A stretch of DNA of 64,000 bases from Nocardia sp. NBC_01730. Lineage in GTDB: Bacteria > Actinomycetota > Actinomycetes > Mycobacteriales > Mycobacteriaceae. A model generated the notes under the pieces. That model saw only the letters and a program-made list of their open reading frames with translations, was not told the DNA's origin and searched no databases. Below, piece by piece: positions 58,505-64,000 of the stretch. Position numbers and translations under genes: made by a program. The DNA is taken from contig NZ_CP109162.1 in assembly GCF_035920445.1 (NCBI RefSeq), positions 806,001-870,000 of the forward strand, written 5' to 3'. Numbering within the stretch: the stretch's first letter is position 1; the number at the start of each line of letters is the position of its first letter.

Positions 58505-58544
58505 GGGTCCCGGTAGTAATCGCGCGAAAAAACAACGACAATGG
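58504..58544. repeat. Tn3-type terminal repeat, copy 1
   Basis: A 41-bp segment beginning GGGGTCCCGGTAGTAATCGC and ending in CGAAAAAACAACGACAATGG. It aligns with 60399-60438 at about 34 of 41 positions. The GGGG start, length near 40 bp and a preceding ACGTA (58499-58503, possible 5-bp target duplication, still sirtuin coding sequence) fit a Tn3-family end. Confidence 0.75.
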
Positions 58545-58638
58545 CTTGACCAGCAGTGATGCCGAGTTCCGGTTCGAGGTTCCCGACTGGCCGAAAATCG
58601 GGCGGATTTGCCGTAGTCGTTTGGTTGGGGGCTGGGGT

Positions 58639-58743
58639 TCAGGTTGTGGTCAGTTGGCGGTAGATGGTTTTGCGGGAGACGGCACGTGGGGTCCAGTGAC
58701 GAGAAAAGTCGCGCTTAGCGGTCTGCCCCTGTTCGGGGCTGAA
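58639..58743 (-). pseudogene. Resolvase-like C-terminal helix-turn-helix remnant
   Basis: A 34-codon minus-strand frame ends WTPRAVSRKTIYRQLTTT and a stop, preceded by SPEQGQTAKRDFSRH. The pattern (PEQ..........GVSR.TIYR.L) is that of the DNA-binding tail of Tn3-family serine resolvases. The catalytic domain is absent. It sits about 95 bp inside the terminal repeat at 58504, as expected for tnpR of a truncated Tn3-type element. Confidence 0.45.
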
Positions 58744-58930
58744 AGTTTCGTTTCATAATGGAGGCGGCCCGCACGCATCACTTACACGTCACCCCGCTGA
58801 CACCCGAGCGGCTGGCAGGGTTGATCCGCGAGGGCCGTCGACTGACCGGCCGGTGACGAGGCGCGGCGTGGCGGGTGCGCCGAGAATCGAACGAATTTGC
58901 TTGGATGTCTTGTACAGCAACGGAATTCGA

Positions 58931-58952
58931 TCCTTAGCCTATCCTTAGCCTC
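58931..58952. repeat. Two tandem copies of an 11-bp unit
   Basis: TCCTTAGCCTA (58931-58941) is followed directly by TCCTTAGCCTC (58942-58952). This lies near the presumed left boundary of the IS1380-family element and could be a target duplication or simple slippage; it cannot be decided here. Confidence 0.45.
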
Positions 58953-58996
58953 GATCCGTGGGCGTGGTCGGTGGGGAGGGGTGTGCTGAAATAGGA

Positions 58997-59066
58997 AAAG
59001 TGCCTTCCGAGCTGCGATGATTGATGTTCTCACGCAACAATCAACAGCAGATCGGGAAGACACTTT
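58997..59066 (+). promoter_or_regulatory. Long hairpin covering the IS1380 transposase ribosome site
   Basis: Arms 58997-59023 and 59038-59066 pair in blocks: AAAGTG/CACTTT, CTTCC/GGAAG, GA/TC, CTGC/GCAG and TGATTG/CAATCA, 23 pairs around a 14-nt loop with small bulges. The right arm contains GGGAAG, the likely ribosome site for GTG 59069. A transcript entering from outside would bury this site, which is a known way for insertion sequences to avoid activation by flanking promoters (IS10, IS50). Confidence 0.6.
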
Positions 59067-59068
59067 CA

Positions 59069-60397
59069 GTGCGATTGTTCCACACCTTCGCCGGGGACTC
59101 GGCGCGGTTCGACGATGACAACCTTGTATCGGCGGCGGGGCTGGTGCCGGTGATGACGTTGGCCGAGCAAACCGGCCTGACCAGTATGTTGGCCGACAAG
59201 GTGACGATCGAGGCGTCCCGGATCAAGGCCGGGTCGGTCAACCCGGCACCGAAACTGACGACGTTGATCGCGGGGACGTGTGCAGGCGCGGACAGCATCG
59301 ACGATATCGGCCTGCTGCGCAGCGGCGGGATGGGCGAGCTGTTCGATGACATGTATGCGCCATCAACAGTGGGAATCTTGTTGCGGGAGTTTACCTTCGG
59401 ACATGGAAAGCAGTTGGAGTCGGTGCTTCGCGGGCATCTGCTCGCGCTCATCGCGCGTGCCGATCTGCTGCCCGGTAGCGAGACGAGGGCGTTGGTGGAC
59501 ATCGACTCGCTGCTGCGGCCGGTCTATGGCAAGCAGAAGCAGGGCGCTTCCTACGGGCACACCAAAGATCGCGGGGAAACAGATTCTGCGCAAAGGGCTT
59601 TCACCGTTGGCTGCCACGATCAGCACCGATCTGGCTGCGCCGGTGATCGCCGGGATCAGGTTGCGTGCCGGGAAAGCCGGTTCCGGCAAAGGCGCCGCCT
59701 CGATGGTCACCGCCGCGATCGACACCGCCCGCACAGCGGGGGCCACCGGGGAGATCCTGGTGCGCGGCGACTCGGCCTACGGCACCCGCAAGGTCGTGCA
59801 CGCCGCGCTGCGTGCCGGCGCCAGGTTCTCACTCGTGCTGACCAAGAACACCGCCGTGAACAAGGCCATCGCATCAATCCCCGACCACGCGTGGGCCCCG
59901 GTGAAATACCCGGGCGCGGTCCGCGACCCGGACAGCGGTGAATGGATCTCCGATGCCGAGGTCGCCGAAATCGCTTACACCGCTTTCGCTTCCACCAAAG
60001 ACCGCACCACAGCCCGGCTGATCGTGCGCCGCGTCAAAGACGCCCGCTACCCCGACGCCCTGTTCCCGGTCTGGAGATACCACCCGTTCTTCACCAACTC
60101 CACCGAACCCACCGCCGACGCCGACATCACCCACCGCCGCCACGCCGTCATCGAGACCGTGTTCGCCGACCTCATCGACGGGTCCCTGGCCCACATCCCC
60201 TCCGGGCATTTCGCCGCCAACACCGCCTGGGTGCTCTGCGCCGCGATCGCCCACAACCTGCTGCACGCCGCCGGAACACTCGCCGGCGCCCCGCACACCC
60301 GGGCCCGCGGCGCCACCCTACGCCGCAAACTCGTGAACATTCCCGCCCGGCTCGCGCGCCCGCAACGCCGCCCCCGTCCTGCACCTGCCCGCCCACT
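59069..60397 (+). pseudogene. IS1380-family transposase, frameshifted and 3'-truncated
   Basis: From GTG 59069 the first frame reads FHTFAGDSARFDDDNLVSAA, LVPVMTLAEQTGLTSMLADK and ends usefully at YGHTK. A single extra A in the run at 59564-59566 shifts the frame; the second frame continues IAGKQILRKGLSPLAATIST, LVRGDSAYGTRKVVHAALRA, HAVIETVFADLIDGSLAHIP and HFAANTAWVLCAAIAHNLLH. A second shift, one extra C at 60371-60375, precedes VLHLPAHW, after which the Tn3-type repeat replaces the usual C-terminus. The DDE residues are present, but no full-length product can be made without two frame changes. Confidence 0.88.
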
Positions 60398-60398
60398 G

Positions 60399-60438
60399 GG
60401 GGTTCCGGTAGTAGCCGCCGAAAAAACAACGGATATGG
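60399..60438. repeat. Tn3-type terminal repeat, copy 2
   Basis: A 40-bp segment beginning GGGGTTCCGGTAGTAGCCGC and ending CGAAAAAACAACGGATATGG, in the same orientation as copy 1 at 58504. It begins at the codon where the IS1380 transposase is cut and lies 108 bp before the tnpA start, so it is the left end of the tnpA-bearing element. Confidence 0.75.
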
Positions 60439-60546
60439 CGTAGCCGCAGCGAGCCGAGGCTGAATCGCGTGTTCGGCCTGCGGTGATCGCCGGTTGCTGG
60501 TTGGCTTGGCTCCCAACGTTATTGGTTGGTGCCGGAGGTCAGGTTC

Positions 60547-63133
60547 GTGGCAACGCGGGTGTTCGCGGATGGGGAGTTGGCGCGGCCGCGGGAGTTCCCG
60601 GAGATCAGCCGCGAGGAGTTGTTCCGGTACTTCACGCTGTCCCCGGCCGATGCCGCGTTCATCGATCCCGGCCGCGGCCGCGGCCCGGCCGACCGGCTCG
60701 GCATCGCGATCGCGTTGTGCACGCTGCCGTGGCTGGGGTTCGTGCCCGATCGAGTGGTGACCGCCCCGCCGGTGGCGGTGGCGCGGCTGGCCGAACAGCT
60801 GAAGGTCGGTCCAACCGAGATCGGTTCCTACGGCCGCCGCGCCCAGACCCGCACCGAGCACCTGCGGCTGGTCGCGCGATACCTGGGCTGGCGCTCAGCG
60901 GGGGCGATGGAGTTCAAGGAACTCGACGAGTTCCTGCTCGCGCGGGCGATGGAGCACGATTCCCCGACGCTGTTGTTTCGGCTGGGGTGTGAGTATCTGA
61001 TCTCGGCGCGGGTGATCCGGCCCGGTCCGGTGACCATGGTCGAACGCATCGCCCACGCTCGCGAGCAGGCCCAGCGCGAGACCTACGACTGCCTTGCCCA
61101 CGAGTTCACCCCGGCCCGCTGCGCGGAACTGGACGCGCTGCTGACCACCGATGCCTCGCTGGGGATCTCGCGGTTGCGGTGGCTGTCGACCGGGCCGGTG
61201 GAGGCATCGGCGGCGGCGGTGCGCGCCGAGGTCGACAAGCTGGCGTTCCTGCGCGGTCTGGGCGCGGACCGCCTGGATATGTCGGTTCTGCGCCAGTTCA
61301 CCCCGGCGGTGCTCGAATCAGTGGGGTTCGCCGGCGGAACCGCGGCGACCGAGCTGCTGATCGCGGTCGCGATGCTGCACGAGCTCAACGCCACCGGGCG
61401 CCGCAAGGTCTTCGACGACGCCCCAACCGGGTTCGTGCCGACGAAAATGGCGCGGCTACCTCGACCAGGCGCGTAAGACCGGCAGCGCGACGGCGTATCG
61501 GCACTACTGGGAGCTGTGCGTGCTGCTCGGGCTGCGCGACGGGTTGCGCAGCGGGGACGTGTTCGTGCCCGGCTCACGCCGCTACGCCGACCCCGCCGCC
61601 TACCTGCTCACCGGCGAGCAGTGGGCCCCGCAACGCGAGGAGTTCTGCCGCCTGGTCGGGCGCCCCGCCGATCCCGGCGCCGCGCTGGCTGGCGTTGTCG
61701 ACGAACTACACACCGCGCTCGGCGAGCTCGAGACGGTGCTGGCCGAAGGTGAGGGCCCGGTCCGGGTCGACGAGGGCGGGGAACTGGTGATCTCACCATT
61801 GACCGCGGAAGATGTTCCCGCCGAGGCGATCGCGCTCAAGGCCGAGCCGACCGAACTGCTACCCTTCGCGCCGATCGTGTCACTGCTGATCGAGCTAGAC
61901 AAACGCACCGGCTACCTGGACTGCTTCACCCACGCCGGAGGCCAAGCCACCCGGACACCGGAGCTCAAACGCAACCTGATCGCGGTGCTGCTGGCGCACT
62001 CGACGAACCTCGGGTTGACCCGGATGGCCGAAGCCTGCGGCATCAGCTACGACATCCTGTCCTGGACCGACGAATGGTATGTGCGCGAGGAGACCCTGCG
62101 CGCGGCCAACCTGGTGTTGATCGACTACCACCAGCGGCTGCTCCTGACCATGGTGTTCGGGACCGGCACCGTGTCCTCGAGCGACGGGCAGCGCTTCCCG
62201 ACCCGAAGTAAGTCGACGACCGCGCGGCCGGTGAGCCGCTACTTCGCCGACCAGGGCCTGTCGACCTACACCCACGTCACCGATACCCACGCGACCTACG
62301 GCACCAAGGTCATCGTCGCGACCAAACGCGAAGCCCACTACGTCCTGGATGAGATCCTGGGCAACGCCACCGATCTGCCGATCACCGAGCACGCCACCGA
62401 CACCCACGGGGTCACGCTGGTGAACTTCGCGCTGTTCGATCTGCTCGGGAGGCAGCTGTCCCCACGGATCCGGGACCTGGGCCGGATCACCCTCTACCGG
62501 ACGGGCTCCCGTGCCGATGCCGAGGCGCGGTCCCCGCATGCCGGACCGTTGATGACCCGCAAGGCGAACCTGGATCTGATCGCCGAGCACTGGGACGACC
62601 TGCTGCGGTTGGCCGGATCGCTGAAGTTCGGGCACGCCACCGCCTCCCTACTGGTCGGCAAGCTCTCGGCCTCGGGTCGCCAGAACACCCTGGCCGCAGC
62701 TCTGAAGGAGTACGGTGCGCTGCGCCGCACGATCTACGCCGCGAGGTACCTCTCCAATCCGGACTACCGGCGCAAGATCGCCCGCCAGCTCAACAAGGGC
62801 GAGTCCATGCACGCACTGCGCCGGGACCTGCTCTACGCCCACGAGGGCATGATCAGGGCCCGCCACCTCGAGCAGCAGACCGAGCAAGCATGGTGTTTGA
62901 CCCTGGCCACCAACGCTGTGATCGCCTGGACCACGGAGTATTACGGGCTCGCGGTCGAGCAGATGCGCCGGGCCGGGCAGCGTATCGACGACGAGGTCCT
63001 GGCCCACATCTCCCCGGCGCACAGCGCCAACATCAACTTCTTCGGCGCTATCGAGGTTGACATCGACGCTGAGCTCGCACAGCTCGGCCCGACCGGGTAC
63101 CGGCCGCTACGTGTCCGCGACACCCTGTTCTGA
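60547..63133 (+). pseudogene. tnpA: Tn3-family transposase TnpA, disrupted by one frameshift
   Basis: From GTG 60547 (GGAGG at 8 nt) the product begins RPREFPEISREELFRYFTLS and continues to FVPTK. The run AAAA at 61444-61447 has one A too many: removing it joins WRGYLDQARKTGSATAYRHY and the rest of the protein in a single frame. The C-terminal catalytic domain is complete: SSSDGQRFPTRSKST (Asp), VTDTHATYG, TDTHGVTLVNFALFDLLG (Asp), and LNKGESMHALRRDLLYAHEG with the final Glu region. The joined length is about 861 residues, shorter than Tn3 TnpA. As it stands it yields two pieces. Confidence 0.88.
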
Positions 63134-63633
63134 CCAGCGCTATCGTTGGATCTTGTGGGAAAGGTCCAGGTAGGAGATGTCGTCCGGGTCGGGTCGCTGG
63201 CGACCCGGTGGTGGGCGGCGCCTGGGCTACTTCAACAACAGAAGAACCGCAGATCGAAACCCCTCGAAAGAGGTCTTGACCTGAGGTTCTTCAAACTTTA
63301 TATCAGTACTCTGAGTAGCCCCGACGGGGCACACGGTAGATGGATGCAGGATGCGCCCCTGGTCATCGAAGCCTTGTGTTCGCTGGACCGATCTGTCGTG
63401 TGAGAAGCGGTTCGCTTCGGGCGAGGGTGAGTTTCGTCGACGAGGTCAGCGCGACAGTCCAGCTGGCCCGGACGTCGCGTCGCTTCTTCGATCCGCCCGA
63501 CAGGGTCAGGCCGTCGAGGACGTCGACGACGAACTGGGACGCGGGGCATGGCTTCGAACTCGTCTCGTGAGTCGTCGTTCAGCACCGTGTGCGTATCAGG
63601 TGACGGATGCTCAGCAATGGCTGGGCCCGCCGG
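63134..63633. other. Region after tnpA without a recognisable gene
   Basis: 500 bp. No right-hand terminal repeat is seen. The plus and minus strands have short open frames (for example minus-strand VVDVLDGLTLSGGSKKRRDV near 63480-63530) with no convincing family match; one may be a scrap of an older gene. Two hairpins lie at 63241-63330. Confidence 0.4.
63241..63292. terminator. Structured hairpin downstream of tnpA
   Basis: GAAGAACC (63241-63248) pairs with GGTTCTTC (63285-63292); inside, CAG/CTG extends the stem after one mismatch, and CCTC-GAAA-GAGG (63262-63273) forms an apical hairpin with a GNRA tetraloop. A moderately AT-rich stretch (AAACTTTATATC) follows. It could terminate tnpA transcription; the lack of a run of T makes this uncertain. 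A second GC-rich hairpin, GCCCC-GAC-GGGGC, is at 63318-63330. Confidence 0.4.
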
Positions 63634-63930
63634 TCAGTCGATGCCTTCGATGATGCGGAAGTCGCGCTCGACGCCGTCGGGGAGGGCCACCAGCGCCTTC
63701 TGGTATGCCTCGCTCTCGTATGCCGCGACGGCCTGTTCAAAGCTGTCGAACTCGATCAGAATGACGCGTTGCGTGATTCCGGCCTCGTGGGCGACGACTC
63801 GACTACCAACATGGGACAGGAGGCGCCCGCCCCCAGCCTGGACAGCCGGACCGGCCAGCTTGTTGTAGGCAGTCAGCCTCTCAGGGTCGGAAATGGCGGG
63901 GTAGACACTGACCCAGTAGCCCTTAGCCAT
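63634..63930 (-). CDS. DUF1330 family protein
   Basis: 98 residues from ATG 63930 with a perfect AGGAGG 5 nt upstream. Ferredoxin-like alpha/beta barrel dimer family: MAKGYWVSVYPAISDPERLT, then AGPAVQAGGGRLLSHVGSRV and the conserved RVILIEFDSFEQAVAAYESE, closing with RDFRIIEGID. Members are small cytosolic proteins of unknown function, often described as stress- or monooxygenase-like. The gene stands alone at the window edge, downstream of an operator-like palindrome. Confidence 0.88.
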   Translation of the reverse strand: MAKGYWVSVYPAISDPERLTAYNKLAGPAVQAGGGRLLSHVGSRVVAHEAGITQRVILIEFDSFEQAVAAYESEAYQKALVALPDGVERDFRIIEGID

Positions 63931-63941
63931 GGAAACCTCCT

Positions 63942-63957
63942 GTGTTCGGCCGGACAC
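63942..63957. promoter_or_regulatory. Palindrome upstream of the DUF1330 gene
   Basis: GTGTTCGGCCGGACAC is a 16-bp palindrome with one mismatched pair, lying directly upstream of the AGGAGG. Binding here would block transcription or early elongation, so it is a likely operator. The regulator is not in the window. Confidence 0.45.
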
Positions 63958-64000
63958 GTCCGACTTCGAATTGACACTCAGATCGATCGATCCCGGCGAC

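Larger units (their letters stand above)
58504..63133. mobile_element. Nested mobile-element region: Tn3-type ends, resolvase tail, IS1380-family element, Tn3-type transposase
   Basis: Composite block. A Tn3-like terminal repeat at 58504 abuts the cut sirtuin gene. A resolvase-like tail and an IS1380-family transposase follow. A second Tn3-like terminal repeat in the same orientation at 60399 cuts off the IS1380 transposase C-terminus and leads into a Tn3-family tnpA. No inverted right-hand copy of the repeat was found before the window end, so the outer right end is missing or strongly diverged. Confidence 0.75.

Noticed and set aside
58758..58856. A 32-codon frame (MEAARTHHLHVTPLTPERLA...)
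   Set aside because: Has an ATG but no ribosome site, no family match and lies in a patchwork of transposon remnants.
58870..58935. tRNA-like stretch (GAGAATCGAAC followed by a weak stem) near the mobile-element block
   Set aside because: Only a partial T-loop resemblance; no anticodon arm, acceptor stem or CCA end could be built, so it is not called a tRNA or an attachment site.
59564..59566. Programmed ribosomal frameshifting as the explanation for the IS1380 reading-frame change
   Set aside because: The change needs a +1 shift at a short AAA run without a slippery heptamer, and a second break near the 3' end plus truncation make a functional product implausible.
60472..60546. In-frame extension of tnpA to GTG 60526
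   Set aside because: GTG 60547 has GGAGG at 8-nt spacing and gives the usual Tn3 transposase N-terminus; the earlier codon has no ribosome site.

Overview
The window is a high-G+C chromosome segment from a mycolic-acid-type actinomycete, most like Nocardia or Rhodococcus. This rests on several features: a UPF0182 membrane protein, a deazaflavin (F420)-type nitroreductase, a ChoD-like cholesterol oxidase, an actinobacterial LexA, a gamma-resorcylate (tsd) cluster arranged as in Rhodococcus, large NRPS genes, frequent GTG starts, and start codons lying 6-7 nt after a -10 box (leaderless mRNAs). No rRNA, tRNA or CRISPR array was seen.

Layout. 1-5.3 kb: a polyol locus with divergent arms, SorC regulator/ABC binding protein/permease on the minus strand and mannitol dehydrogenase/sorbitol-type dehydrogenase on the plus strand. 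5.4-8.3 kb: a UPF0182 protein. 8.4-15.3 kb: a complete gamma-resorcylate catabolic operon (tsdA-B-T-D-C order) with a divergent IclR regulator. 15.5-16.3 kb: two small membrane proteins and a nucleotidyltransferase remnant. 16.3-20.1 kb: an alpha/beta-hydrolase, an adenylation-carrier didomain and a P450, the set used elsewhere to make beta-hydroxy amino acids. 20.5-24.5 kb: an IclR remnant, an intact IclR regulator, and the hydratase/acetaldehyde dehydrogenase/aldolase lower meta-cleavage trio. 24.6-25.5 kb: a broken DJ-1/PfpI gene and a small zinc-ribbon protein. 25.8-35.8 kb: a 3331-residue NRPS with domains C-A-T-E-C-A-T-E-TE. 36-39.6 kb: AraC regulator, VOC protein and a UvrA-like ABC ATPase that may give self-protection. 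39.7-44.7 kb: P450, 3Fe-4S ferredoxin, GMC oxidoreductase and aldehyde dehydrogenase, linked by a shared palindromic operator. 45-53 kb: a penicillin-binding-protein-like lipoprotein, cholesterol oxidase with a divergent TetR gene, a nitronate monooxygenase-like protein, and a secreted GH1 glycosidase beside a decayed copy of itself. 53.4-54.5 kb: a pseudogene graveyard. 54.6-58.3 kb: deazaflavin nitroreductase, BisC-type molybdoenzyme, a DnaE remnant and LexA. 58.3-63.3 kb: a mobile-element pile-up in which Tn3-type ends cut a sirtuin gene and an IS1380-family element. 63.6-63.9 kb: a DUF1330 protein.

How the genes fit together. The strongest candidate for an undescribed system is the split NRPS pathway. 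The didomain at 17.5-19.3 kb could load an amino acid (its binding pocket looks aromatic), the P450 could beta-hydroxylate it on the carrier, and the large NRPS could add two epimerised residues and release a short D-residue-containing product. The VOC and UvrA-like proteins next to the NRPS would then be resistance candidates. The two aromatic catabolic modules (resorcylate and lower meta pathway) are interleaved with the NRPS genes. All functions are read from motifs and context; no database search was possible.
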